64,000 nt of DNA. It comes from Yponomeuta sedellus. Lineage: Eukaryota; Arthropoda; Insecta; Lepidoptera; Yponomeutidae. The notes beneath the pieces are model-generated. The model was not told the origin of the DNA. It was given only the letters and a program-made list of their open reading frames with translations, and searched no databases. Position 1 is the first letter of the stretch. Every line of letters begins with the position of its first letter. Shown here one piece after another: positions 34,555 to 46,539 of the stretch. A program made the translations under genes and the position numbers. Location: assembly GCA_934045075.1 (NCBI GenBank), contig OW203724.1, forward strand, positions 4,179,908 through 4,243,907, in the 5' to 3' direction.

Positions 34555-35090
34555 TTCCATGAATAAAGTGGAGGATCAGAGTCCGGGCGAAGCCATCTTC
34601 CCGAAGGACCTACCGCTGGCCGCAGCTACGGACAAGTCACCGAGTGGCCTTCCAGGCTGTGGTTTTCACTGGGGGTCAGGACGGTCTTTAGTCTTTTGTA
34701 GCCGTAGAATCGACCAGGCTTCGGGGACGGGCTTGGCATGGCTGTCGGAAGGTCGCGCGTGCGTGGCGCCAGCCCGCACATGTCGGTCGCCAACCGCGCC
34801 ACGAACGCGTCCAGCTCCCCCCATTTGAGGTCCCTCGCGATCGTGACATTCCTCATGTAGCGAGGCGCGGTGACGAATTGACGATGGTGCGTAGGGAGGA
34901 ATTCTCCTGGGTTTGGAGTCGCTTTTTGTTTGACTCCGAGGCGAGAGCGAACCATACCGGCGCAGCGTACGACCAGCGCGTCGTTGTGGGGTCTGACATA
35001 GGTCCCCTAGCTTCGTTCCTAGAGGGAGGCGGATGTGAACATTGGACACAGCTTCACGCGTGCCATCTTCACCTGGGTGAAGTTTGGACG
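34555..35090 (-). mobile_element. jockey-type LINE, C-terminal reverse transcriptase fragment
   Basis: Minus-strand pieces TMTYAAPVWF-like and RYMRNVTIARDLKWGELDAF match the C-terminal end of jockey-clade polymerases (the 'RP.MTYA.PV' and 'P.(Y/F)VRN..I.RDL' blocks). Frameshifts separate the two. Locally GC-rich compared with its surroundings. Confidence 0.65.
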
Positions 35091-36365
35091 CTGTAAATAA
35101 ATCATATCATTATGTAGATGTAAAGGCCAAATGCACGTAACTTAACAAATAAATTGTTAACAAAAGTGCTACTATCCAACCAAAGAATTTATGGAAAAAA
35201 GCCATATATGGCATTAATAATTCAGATAACTACGTAGTAAATAAAGCTGGTATAGGTATAGTTCCGATATTTCTATTACACGAATATATCCGATTCTATC
35301 CGATAGTAGCTCAGGTATTCTAAAAGCTAACAGACTGTACCGTGTATTTATTAGTAGGTACCTACCATCCTACCATCGGCTCAGTTAATAGGGGAACCTG
35401 TTGTATGTACCTTGGTCACTCTTTCATTCAACGATTTTTTGAAAAAAAGCGGTTCTAACTATTGTGATGAAACAAATTGTAGCTGTTAGACGAACTAATG
35501 TGGTTCATAATATAAATTATACAAAAGCATAGATCATCCTTTTTACAGGTTTTACATAAACTAAAAAAAGTTTGGAATACCTACTACTTAGTCATCTTTA
35601 GTCGTCATACTTGTAGTATGTAAACAAATTAACCTCGCGGTCGCCCCCGAGCGTGGCGCAGTCGTATCATAATCAACCGGGGCCTGTTTCATAAAACCAT
35701 AGACAAAGAAGGTATAAAACGTAGATTCCCTCTACGGTATAAAACTACTGTGTGACAGTTCGACGTACATCGCAAAGTCGATTAACCCACAGATAAACAA
35801 GTAGGAAGACCATTACGCAATGTTCATCGAATTGTCGTGGTAAATTACGTATAGTAGTTTTATGAAATTCGTCTCTGACCCAATCGGAATAATAACAATA
35901 ACACTACCCTTGAACTAGAAACCGTGAAAGAATATCCAATTACGCATTCGTGATACTTCGTGTATGTGTGGATTGTGTGGCCCGTCGCGCCGACGATATG
36001 CTGTGTAGCGTAGCGTTGCCCCGACTTTAATTTTTCTGTCTCAAAGTATTGTTTATCCTACATAGACAATGTGAACAATCAAAAGTGTGACGTGTGTCAT
36101 TTACAGTTTCTACTGTAAGTGACACAATTCCCTTAAACAATCCATAAACGCCTGATAAATGTTAACCTTTATTAAAGTTTTCTCTTGTAAAGTCTCTACT
36201 ATGGTGTTTACGGCGTTATACAAATTATACTGCGGCGTTATACCAGTTTATGGAGTCAAGCCACGCCAAGAATTGTGTCGGCAGACCACTACTACGCTTT
36301 ATAGACTGCGTCAAGCGTGGTTGGCGGCTTGCGAGATTTCTCACCGTACCACAGTGGGAGAATAT
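35091..36365. other. intergenic, nothing recognised
   Basis: No gene, repeat family or hairpin that I could support. A plus-strand open frame near 36159-36398 runs into the LTR and is not called. Confidence 0.4.
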
Positions 36366-36843
36366 TGTTACGGGCTAGGGTTCTGGATTTGGATGTAAAA
36401 CGCCAATGACAACTTCTTAGGATTTATTCACGCAGGGTCTGGTCTGCAGGTCTTCACGACACGAAGTCCACACGTAGATTCCAATCGAAGTCCAATAGTA
36501 TCGCTGAGGTCGTAGGTTATCGCTCGTATCGCAGGTATGTTCGCTCGAAGTTCACTCTTCGCTATTCCAAACGGAACTGACACCTGACAGCGCGCCGCGG
36601 CGACCGCTATTTATATCCACCGGCAAGCGTTCTAGAACATTCAAGTACGTACCTACACTCGGTGCACGCGGCAACGATTCTAGAACAAAGTTCTTGTCAA
36701 AGAGATTTGAACCTTATACTAGTGGACATACGAGTCACTATTGCCTGCAGCGTTTTATTGTTTACTAAAACGCAGCATGCGGCGACTATTCGATAGGCTT
36801 CCAGAAGGCTCTATTCTAGATGGTTCGGGATAGGACCGCGACA
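36366..36843 (-). repeat. Ty3/gypsy 3' LTR
   Basis: On the minus strand it begins TGTCGCGGTCCTATCC at 36843, just after a polypurine tract (AAGAGGGGAGCAG). It carries a TATA box (GGATATAAATAGCGG near 36610) and AATAAATCC, and ends ...CCCGTAACA at 36366: the TG...CA form. 478 bp. No matching 5' LTR is visible beyond gag. Confidence 0.75.
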
Positions 36844-38506
36844 CTGCTCCCCTCTTAGAGATGCTCGTTCCGAGCATCTTCATTACTGCCGTGATAAGAA
36901 GCTAAGCGGTCGATGTGAACCACTTTTTGTGCACCTCTTGGCTGCCGTTGAATTCGGTACGTCACGTCATTTAACTGAGTTACCACTTTGTTCGGTCCCT
37001 CCCATCTTGTCTGCAATTTCGGAGATTTTCCTTTCCGTCGAGTTACATTGTGAAGCCAGACTAGTGCTCCTTCTTCGAAGCCGCTTGTATTTGCTCGGCG
37101 GTCATACCTAGTCTTCATCTTTTCACTCGACTCCAATCCGTTTTCCCGTACTATGGCATGAATCTCTCGCATTTTCTCACGTAACTCGGAAATGTAGTCG
37201 TGTAGAGAACGTGGGTTATCAGGAGGCCCTCCAGTTAGCAGATCTACTGGTATTCTCAGTTCTCGGCCAAAATTTACACGCGCCGGGGTTACCTTCGTGC
37301 TTTCATGTTCTGCCGTTTTGTAGGCCAGAAGAAATGGTGGTATGTATTTGTCCCAGTCTCTCTGGTGCCTGTCAACGACTTTTGCTAAATGTCTCTCAAG
37401 TGTTTGGTTAAATCTTTCTACCATGCCGTCAGATTTAGGATGATATGGGGTGGTCCTAGTCTTATGCATTCCCAATATTTTGCAGAGTTCTTGAAATACT
37501 TGAGACTCAAAGTTCCTGCCTTGGTCGGAGTGTATTTCCAAGGGCACACCAAACCGGCAAACTACTTCCTCAAACAACTTGGAGGCAACTGTCGTGGCTT
37601 CTTGATTGGGTATGGCGAATACCTCTGGCCATTTAGTGAAGTAATCCATAACTAACATGAAATACTTATTTCCTGATTCCGTTACTGGGAACGGTCCAAC
37701 CACATCAACTGCAATGCGTTCCCATGGTGCACCAACGTTACAAAGTTGCAGATTTCCTCGGCTTCTAGTTGATGGGCCTTTCACTGCGGCGCAAGTAGCA
37801 CACTTGCGGCACCAATCTTGCACATCTTCACGACAATGGAGCCAGTAAAACCTTTCTCGAATCTTTGTTAAAGTCCTTTTTACGCCCAAATGTCCACCTG
37901 ACACGCCATCATGTACTTCACGAAGGACATCTTGTACCTTATCTCTTGGGACAACTATCTGAAGATGGAACTCTCTGCCGTTAGGTTTCTCCCATTTGCG
38001 GTAAAGTATTCCGTTCCGAAGAATAAAACTGTCCCATTGAGCCCAGTATGCCTTGGTGACAGCACTAGTAGGAGCGACTTCGCACCATCTTGGCTTGTCC
38101 TCGCCTCGTTTCTTCCATGCGACAATGAGCCGTACATCTTCGTCATCTTCCTGTGCTTCTTTCATCGCCTCATCTTCCCAAGATCTCGATGGACTCATTC
38201 TTGTCAATCTCAATGGCAGTTCCTTTGTCTCTTGTTTGGCACAGAGCTTGCAGTCTTCCGGACACGGCCTTCTCGACAGTCTGTTCCTATTGCATACTTG
38301 TGAGATTCTGGTTACCTGGGCTTTCTCCGCTCCAGCCAGTACTCGCCTCGGAATCCTAGCTTCGTTTCCCTGATTCACAGTGGAGGCCGTAGCGTCATGC
38401 TTCTTTACAAACTCATCAAACTCAAAACGCTGCTCCATTTTGTTGAGGCGCGCACCCAGTCTGTCATCTGTTTTGGTCGGTTGTCTCTCCTTCTTAGGAC
38501 ATGAAA
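36844..38506 (-). pseudogene. Ty3/gypsy integrase region fused to gag tail (RT missing)
   Basis: The minus-strand frame from about 38506 to 36855 opens with the end of gag, then goes within about 60 codons to LSRRPCPEDCKLC, normally found after RNase H. Protease, reverse transcriptase and RNase H are absent. The integrase has its zinc-binding H..H..CRKCATC, core aspartates (AVDVVGPF and HSDQGRNF), glutamate in MVERFNQTLE, and a C-terminal chromatin/DNA-binding tail. The frame is open throughout, so the deletion was in phase or the copy is young. It is part of the element whose LTR follows at 36366-36843. Confidence 0.8.
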
Positions 38507-41247
38507 TGAAATGAAATGAAATGAAATGAAATGAAATGAAATGAAATGAAATGAAATGAAATGAAAAGGTTTTATTCAAAGTAGCGCAGATACTGCGGCT
38601 TAATGAACGTTACAAGTTAAACTAGGTGTCCATTTCAAAATCTGGATCATTTTGGAGAAAAAATGGACAAAAAAACTCCAAACTTAGTCTTTTCAAATTC
38701 CTTAATTAACAGAATTTACACAGATACTACAAAACTCGTGAATTTTACATGCTTGAATTCCAGACATCATTGTCATCTAAATAATCCTTAATATTATAGT
38801 AGCTCTTTTGGCACAAAGTGTACTTTACACAATTTTTGAACCGCGCTTCAGTCAAACTTAATATATCTTCAGGGATTTTATTGTAGAAGCGTATACAATG
38901 CCCCATGAAGGATGTATTAACTTTTGCCAGCCTAAATCTTGGGATCAAAAGTTTATGTTTATTTCTAGTATTTACATTATGTTGGCTACCTGCAGTTTTA
39001 AAGTTGCTAATATTTTTCCTGACATACATAATATTTTCATAGATATACTGACTGGCAACTGTCAGGATGTTTGTTTCTTTAAAGAATTCTCTTAACGAGT
39101 CTCTACTGCCTAGCTTATAGATGAATCTGATCGCTCTTTTCTGCAAGACGAAGATGGTCTCAATGTCCGCTGCCCGTCCCCACAGTAGTATGCCGTAGGA
39201 CATGATACTATGGAAGTAACTAAAATAAACGAGCCTGGCAGTTGCGACGTCAGTTAGTTCCCTAATTCTTTTAACAGCATATGCTGCAGAGCTAAGCCTA
39301 TTTGCCAATTTTTCTATATGAGGACCCCATTGAAGCTTTGCATCAATTGTGATACCTAAAAATACAGTTTCTTCGACAAGGTCTAGTTTGTCCCTTCCCA
39401 ATATAACTTTGCTGTCAACTACTTTGACATTTGGTAGAGTGAACTTTATACATTTTGTCTTTTTTGAATTTAACAATAAGTTATTAGACGTAAACCAGTT
39501 TAGTACCTGAGAGAGAGCAGCATTAGTATTGTCAAGGTCATCTTCTTGTCTCTTAATTTTGAAAATAAGTGACGTGTCATCTGCAAATAGTACTATCTCT
39601 GACATATTTTGAACCATGAACGGCAAATCATTTACATATACGAGGAAGAGGAACGGCCCCAAAATCGATCCCTGTGGTACTCCTATCCTGACCTCTGACC
39701 CTGAAGATTTAGTTCTATTTATATCAGCTCTTTGAATTCTTCCTTCTAAATATGATGTCATAAGTTTTAGGCTATTCCCGTTTATACCATAGTGCTTTAA
39801 TTTTAAAAGAAGTGTTTTATGGTCAACGCAATCAAATGCTTTTGACAAGTCACAGAATACGCCTATAGCATCCTTGCGATCTTCCCATGCACTAAATATA
39901 TGTTTAACTAACATGACGCCGGCGTCCGTTGTAGAGCGCCCTTGCGTAAAGCCGAATTGCTGACCATGGAGAAGTTGATAGTCATTGAAGTGTGTAAGCA
40001 GTTGACCTAGAACTATCTTCTCGAATATTTTACTCAAAACGGGTAGAACCGAGACTGGTCTGAAATTTGAAGGATCTTGCTTATCACCACTTTTAAATAA
40101 AGGAACGAGCCTACTATATTTCATTAGATCTGGGAATATACCCTCATCTAGACATTTGTTAAAGATTCTGGCTAAATAGGGTGCTAGGGTGTCGATTACT
40201 GAGCTAACTACTGTTACTGACATACCCCACAAATCTTCAGTTTTTTTAAGCTTTAGCTTTTTAAACGATTTAATCACGGTATGAGCTTCAATATAATCAA
40301 ACGAAAAATCGTGATCGCATAGGGGGACATTGTCTTTCAAAATAGTTTCTGCAAGAGCTGGAGAAGAGTCTAAAGGAGCTGTCGTTATAATTGGAACATT
40401 TGTAAAGAACTGTTCAAAAGCCGCAGCAATGTCTTCATTTGAGGTTATTAATTTATTATTTATTTTAAGTGCAAATTCGCGATCTCCCAATTTGGATTTA
40501 CCAGTTTCCTTATTTATAATAGCCCAAATTGTTTTAGATTTATTAGAAGATTGAAGGATTTTTGATTTTATATACTCGCATTTTGCTTTGTGGCAGACGG
40601 CCTTAAATAATTTTGAATATAGTTTTACATACTGTATAAAACTGGGGTTGTATGTATATGTTTTTTTCTCATACAGTGAATAAAGTGTGTCCCTACTTTT
40701 TCGGATGCCGGCAGTGGCCCATTCACTAAATTGTAATTTATTTTGTTTGCAGGATATCTGTTTTAATTTAAAAACTTTTTCAAAACTATCTGAAACAGCC
40801 TTGAAGAAATCTCGATAGAGAACATTAGCATCTTGAGTTTTATTTTTTTGAATAGGTAATCTTTTTTTTAAGTCAAGTTTAAACAATTCTAGTTTTTTAT
40901 TTGTTATCACCCTGCAGAGTACATCTTGCTCTATTTTTTTTAAATCTGCTTTAAAATGTACAATTTGACCACTGTGGTCTGATTTAAGACAATTCACTGT
41001 AGAATAATGGGAAAATTCACAGTCACAGTATACGTTGTCAAGGCAGGTGGCGGTGGTTTCGGTAATCCTGGTGGGCTCTAAGAAAATATTCATCAAATTA
41101 AAAGACTTAAAAATAAGTTTTAATTTAGCACTCGAAGGGGAATCTACAAGCAGGTTTACATTAAAATCACCACAGACTATAACCTTCTTATTATTACTGC
41201 AGGCTACTTTTAATACATCCTCTAATACAGATTCGAATACAGACACG
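38507..41247 (-). mobile_element. 5'-truncated LINE (CR1/Daphne-like) inserted in gypsy gag
   Basis: An 840-codon minus-strand frame (about 41247-38745) encodes the end of an AP endonuclease (CGDFNVNLL, LKSDHSGQIVHF). A full reverse transcriptase follows (FRPVSVLPVLSKIFEKIV, FCDLSKAFDCVDH, GVPQGSILGPFLF, FADDTSL at about 39580). The 3' end is an (ATGAA)n/(TTTCA)n simple repeat at 38507-38566. It is inserted in the zinc-knuckle region of the gag gene with at most a 4-bp target duplication (TGTC). The clade call is tentative. Confidence 0.85.
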
Positions 41248-42217
41248 TGAACTGCAGATGCCCTCTTTCTCCACACTTGTAACACATGGGCCTGGAGTTC
41301 CTCTTGGGCGGTGTCTTGATCTCTTTGACCTCCTCCTTAACTTCTCGAAGTTTATACCCTTGCCGGATATCATGACGCACAGCTTCAACTTCCAGGGCGT
41401 GTGCCAGAGCTTCTTTTAATGAAGAATGGTGGCGAAGCTTTACTGCAGCCCTAATTTCAAGATCCCTGATCCCGTCGACGAAGGCTTGTAAAATGTTCGT
41501 GTCCACCATCTTACTATCAGCTGAAGGGTACGCCTTTCGAACCAGCTTCTCAATTTCCAACGCCCATTGTTGAAGTCCTTCACCCAGGCGCTGAGTCCAG
41601 TCGCGTAGCTGGGCACGAAAAACGTGTTCCAGGTGTCGTTCCCCGTATCTAGCCTCAATTGCCTCCAGCAGATCTTTGAACTCGCTGCCTGAGGTGGGCA
41701 GCGCCTTCAGGACAGATAAAGCCGAACCTCTGAGCGCGACGGTGAGGGCTGTCAGGCTCTGTTCGTCCGTCCACCCGTTCGAAGCAGCGACAGTCTGGAA
41801 CTGCTGTCGGTAGGCGACCCAAGACGTAGTACCATCGTACGGAGGCACCTTCACTTTAGGCTCCTGGCTGACAACTCCGCTCGACGTAACTCCAGCAGCT
41901 TTTATACGCCGAACTTCCTGCTCTAGACCAGTGAGGCCGTTTTTCAGACTTTGTAGGTCCTCCTCTAATTTGGTAACCCGTTCGGTCACTACCTCTACAT
42001 GTTAATGTAGCTTAGCGACCGTATCGCTGAACTTTGTAACTGCAGATAGGATCACTTGTTGATCTGCCTTCTGTTCTTCTTGCAGACACCGTATCTGCTT
42101 GCTCTGTTGTTCTTGCAGGCCTCTCTGTTCTTCTTGTAGGCACCGCATCTGCTTGCTCTGTTCTTCTCGCATGCCCTTCAACATTGCCATCAGGCACGAC
42201 ATATCCAAAACCTCCAT
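41248..42217 (-). pseudogene. Ty3/gypsy gag, interrupted
   Basis: ATG at 42217 starts a coiled-coil, glutamine-rich N-terminus (repeats of CLQEEQ). A frameshift near 42000 moves to the frame starting at 41989 (MTERVTKLEEDLQSLKNGL), which continues through capsid-like sequence to a CCHC knuckle, CYKCGERGHLQFTC, directly before the LINE junction at 41247. Gag resumes beyond the LINE at 38506. Belongs with the integrase and LTR at 36366-38506. Confidence 0.8.
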
Positions 42218-42276
42218 TGTACGTGACTGAGGTTTATGAGGTTTAAAAAAAATAAAAAAAATTTCAAATCGAATAA

Positions 42277-42420
42277 AAACCTATTTAGATGGACTGCCGG
42301 CCACCCATGCCGGGACTCGAACCCGCGACCTCTGGCGCGAACAGCAAGAGGTCGCGGGTTCGAGTCCCGGCATAGGTGAAATTTTTAGCCTCTAAATAGG
42401 TTTTTAAAATTGTCTTAGCA
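42277..42420. repeat. SINE family C inverted duplication (palindrome)
   Basis: Arms 42302-42333 and 42347-42378 are the B-box half of SINE C facing each other (GGGACTCGAACCCGCGACCT and complement), flanked by inverted tails (AACCTATTTAGA / CTCTAAATAGGTTT). This is where the gypsy 5' LTR would be expected. Confidence 0.75.
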
Positions 42421-42468
42421 CGGGTTAGTGCAACAAAAAGTATTATAATCAAATAAAATTTAATTTTT

Positions 42469-42852
42469 TTATTTAATCGAATTATCACTATCTGAACTAT
42501 TGTTTTCCTGTGGAGCTGGTTCATGTGTGGTTGGCGAGGCAAGCAGGCTCAATACATCTGGCTCTAGTAAGCTATGTTTCTTTTTAGGGACGCGTCTTAA
42601 GCTTACTAGAAAAGGATCCGATGAAATTAACAAGCGGTTAAGAAGATCAGTGTTTTTTAATAAAACCTTAATTTTCTTAAATGAGTCATTAATTTGGAAT
42701 AGATTGAAATTCATAAGACTCCATGACAAAGGCACACACAGCGTCCAGTCGCTTTTGGTTGTCAGCTTTAATCCAAATTTCAAAAATTGGTTTTTGGTTA
42801 ACATGACACTCATTCTGAAAAAGAAATGTATGGGCGTGGCAAAAACGCGCAA
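42469..42852 (-). CDS. hypothetical small open frame, doubtful
   Basis: 127 codons starting at 42852, ending in an acidic, Ser/Asn-rich tail (NNSSDSDNSIK) and TAA, followed by A-rich sequence. No domain recognised. A CAG acceptor-like site (TTTTTCAG) lies just before an internal Met, so a spliced exon is also possible. Kept only because it is longer and less repetitive than neighbouring frames. Confidence 0.25.
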   Translation of the reverse strand: MRVFATPIHFFFRMSVMLTKNQFLKFGLKLTTKSDWTLCVPLSWSLMNFNLFQINDSFKKIKVLLKNTDLLNRLLISSDPFLVSLRRVPKKKHSLLEPDVLSLLASPTTHEPAPQENNSSDSDNSIK

Positions 42853-42899
42853 GAAATGTAAATTGGATGTGAATACTCATACTTTAATTTAATAATCCT

Positions 42900-44045
42900 G
42901 AAAGTTTCATAGCTAAACTCCACTAAACACCCTAACTTTTACTCATATAAACTCAGAAGCTTATTTAAAACCAATGCACAAAGACCTAATGACATACGTA
43001 GGGCGATAAGTCGAAAACATTTAAGTGAATTTGAATAAAAATGTTGCTTTACCTTGAAGACTTTATCAACACAACGAACAAAACAAAACCCACTCTACTT
43101 CCGATTATTCGCTAAGAAAAGATCGTGAGTTAGGGCAATTTTACCGTTCGACGAAAAGTAAATAAACGCAGATGTCAAAGTACCCACTTTGAGATTTTTT
43201 CTTTGATGACAAGTGTAACCAGCAGATAAATTAAGTATGCCACGATCGGTGGTAGGTATTAAGGTAATAAAAAATATATTTTGTGATAGGATTGGGATTA
43301 GTTCTATTTTGGGATTGTATACAGCTAGATCTTGATATTCTCCGTCTGACGCGTACCTGGGAAAAATTTGCTGCGTATTGAAATGCGTGGAGAGAGAAAG
43401 ATTGGGAGGGCCGCAAGACCTGCAACGAAGTATGATGCTTGGCACTGTCGGACAAGAGAGCCAGGAGGTACCAAATCCATACCGACACGACTCCGGGCTC
43501 TTCCTTTATCTGTTCTACATGCAGTAGGGCACGCCGCTCTCGAATCGGACTCTTTAGTCTCTCAAAAAAGTGTCAAACTCTTAGGCACTGCTTAAATCGT
43601 CCGTAACGGACGCAAAGGCCTAAGATGATGATGGAGTCAAGAAGGCCAGCGAGCTCGGGCGGCAGGCGAGGCGGGCAGATAGACAGACTGAAAATGACTC
43701 TTAGTTGTAGGGTTCTTTACTCTTTGGGTACGGAAACCTAAGAATGTTCGAAAAGCAACACTTAACCAAATTAGACAAATGTATACTTTATTGGAATATT
43801 CTATAAAAAAATATTCTACTGCACAGACCTGAAGCCTACTTTTTATAAGATTTCTCAAATATGTGTTGAATTTGGATACTCTGAGAAATAATATTTTACA
43901 TACAATTCGCTGTTTTGTACTTTTGCTTAATTTAAAAGTGTATAATATTTTCCATAAACTATATTGCCTTTGGATGCGGTATACAGGTCGATAATATGAG
44001 AAGGGAATGTACGGGAACTACCCGAATCACACCGGATCGTTCGTT
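42900..44045. other. intergenic, no recognised gene
   Basis: The segment 43370-43630 has a sharp GC-richer patch ending AAGGCCTAAGATGATGATGG. The (GAT)n terminus suggests another LINE 3' fragment, unclassified. Confidence 0.35.
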
Positions 44046-44047
44046 CG

Positions 44048-44415
44048 TTATCAACCCTTGTATGTCGCCACTGCTGGGGCACGGGTCTCTTCCTGCCTCG
44101 CAGGAAGGTTAGGCCATACTCCACCACGGGGGCCAAGTCAGGGTTGGTGGAGGATTGTAAGACAGTGGCGGGCCTTACTGTCAGAAGTTATCAAGCCGCC
44201 CATAAGGCCTCTGCCATGGCTTAACGACTGCCATTATATGACAGCCGGCACCAACGGCTTAACATGCCTTGCGAAGCACGGAAGCGCTCGGAAAAATGCC
44301 ACTAGCGGTAGTCACGGGACGCTCACCCATCCCGTACCTGACCGCGCCTGTTGTTGCTTAACCAAGTGATTGATTCCAATCACTCGGTTCGCCTAGGCCA
44401 CGAGCGCTTCGGAAT
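44048..44415 (-). repeat. family B repeat, longest copy
   Basis: Runs from ATCAACCCTTGTATGTCG to GGCCACGAGCGCTTCGG with every family block present. Useful as the reference copy for the other nine. Confidence 0.8.
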
Positions 44416-44879
44416 TACACCAGATACATTTGGAAATATTATTTGGATTTCGGAGCAATTATAATCAGCATTCAAAGATTTCTGGGAAATGGTACAGCCA
44501 GCAAAAAAGAGAAATTAATCACATGCAATTTTTATCAAGCCAATAATTTTTACTGCTTATAATGTTTCAAAGATTCTATTCGTACAAGTAGGTAAATCAA
44601 ACAGACCTAAGAATCAGATATCCTATACCTATATCACTTGATATAAAATTTCAAGTGATGTTGAAAGACATCACTTGAAATTATTACAATGAACCTAAAA
44701 ATTCGAAGTGCAATCGATTTTAGCATTATTCGGATCAAAAGGAAAAGCTTAATAGACAACAAATTTGTCATCTCCGAAAAAAAAACTTATATAGGAGACA
44801 CTTTGCATTAACATAATATATTAGACTGTCTTTCTGGGTTTCGTACGGTTTATAAGTGACTAATAAAGTCTGACATTTG
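44416..44879. other. intergenic, one short hairpin
   Basis: 44635-44682: ATCACTTGATATAAAATTTC, then TTTCAAGTGATGTTGAAAGACATCACTTGAAAT, giving a small inverted motif (CAAGTGATGT / ACATCACTTG). Nothing else. Confidence 0.35.
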
Positions 44880-45070
44880 TAGACTAAATTTACCCTGCGG
44901 CTATAAGAATCGGGAGGAGGAGGGTTCGAATATTGGCATCTATCAATGACTTTGGTTTCTAAGTTATGTACATTTGTGAGTTAGTAGCAATATCTACCAG
45001 TCGCTTACTGAAGAAAAAGAGTGAAGGAAAACATCGTGAGGAAACCTGAGTCTGAGGCTTTAAATTAACT
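44880..45070 (+). mobile_element. SINE family A copy, degenerate
   Basis: B-box relic GAGGGTTCGAATATTGG, then TCAATGACTTTGGTTTCTAAG and GAAGGAAAACATCGTGAGGA as in the other copies. Confidence 0.65.
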
Positions 45071-45199
45071 AACGGCGCGCTTGAAATTACCTATCCACGG
45101 TGGGCACGCGTGGTAATTAAGCCCATACTGTCTCTTTCTCAGAGAAGGCCTGTGCCCTGCAGTGTGACGTATTAGGTTACGTAAGACCCAAGAGTAAAC

Positions 45200-46433
45200 T
45201 TGAACAAACATCGAGCCAGTTTTAGCCAATTTATAAATCAAGTGAAATAAACTCTATACTGAAAGAACGCTTACCAGATACGAGTACCCACTACTCGGTT
45301 TTAGTCAGTTTCGGTTCAACAGGAATCAAACCAAAACAAGTAAACTTTTCAAGTTGCAAGTAAACTTTTCAAAAACAAAATTTATACAATTTTACAACAA
45401 AAACGGAAAATCTATCAAACTGAAAGTGTCCTAAGATACTTAACCATACCATTATGCAATCAACTACAGCCAGATTCCTCGGCATTGAATTAGACTCGCA
45501 GCTGTCATGGAAGCAACATGTAAGATTGGTCTGCAATAGAATCAACAGTTTTGTTTATCCATTGCAAAGAATAACCAAAATATGTGACCAGAAGACTGCG
45601 TTGATGGCGTATCACGTATATGTAGGTTCTATTCTAAGATATGGGCTTATAGTATGGGGAAACTCAGTTGATATGAATCAGGCTTTTATTATTCAGAAAA
45701 AGTGTATAAGAGCCATAATGTGGAGCTAAGCCTTTAGATTCATGTCGACCACTTTTCAAGAAACTAAATATACTGCCACTGCCCGCCTTATACATATTTG
45801 AAGTGTGCCTATACGTAAAGAAAAATATTAGGGACTTCCAAGTAAAAGATTGCGCATTCTCTGCTAGATACCCAAATCGTTTGGCCGGATTACCTCATAA
45901 AACAACATCATTTGCGAAAAATTGCCACTACATGTCAATCAAACTGTATAATGCCCTAACAGAATCCATATCCAATCTGCAATTTAGAATATTCAAAACG
46001 AAATTGTTTATAAGTTTATGTGAGAATTCCATTTATAAAATTGAAGATTTTTTAAAATTAAAATTGTAATCTGAATGTAATGTACCCACTATTGATACTA
46101 TTTTTATGTTTTGTTTTGATGTACATCTTTTCCTATTCTGTCTATTTTTATTAATTTTATTTTTTTACTTTAATGATATGTTTGAATCAATTAAAAAAAA
46201 TGTAACATTATAATTTAAGAATTTTATAATTTAATTTAAATAATATACAATTGTAATATAATAAGTTGATATTGACTCTTAAATACCAACAGGTAAAAAC
46301 AAGTGCAATATTAACTGCAAACAATTTTGCATGCCAGATACTGGCGCATCACGCATGCTCTTAACTATTATAATTTACTTGTATAAAATGTACCGTGTAT
46401 GCTTGCAAATAAATAAATAATAATAATAACCCT
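45200..46433 (+). mobile_element. LINE C-terminal fragment (CR1/Daphne-like)
   Basis: 45454-45729 encodes RFLGIELDSQLSWKQHV and ILRYGLIVWGNS. After a break, 45803-46069 continues with IFKTKLF-type C-terminal sequence to TAA. The 3' UTR ends in (AATA)n near 46408-46430. Related in layout to, but diverged from, the LINE at 38507. Confidence 0.75.
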
Positions 46434-46539
46434 TTGGTTTGAATCAAAAAGGGAAAGCTGAACTTAAAAAATAGAAGCGGACATTACGATCCCACTATAT
46501 TAGTCTCTAGGCGCTAATAAAGATGAAGAATGAGTATAC

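Noticed and set aside
36929..38373. Several plus-strand open frames of 60-130 codons
   Set aside because: Antisense shadows of the gypsy integrase frame.
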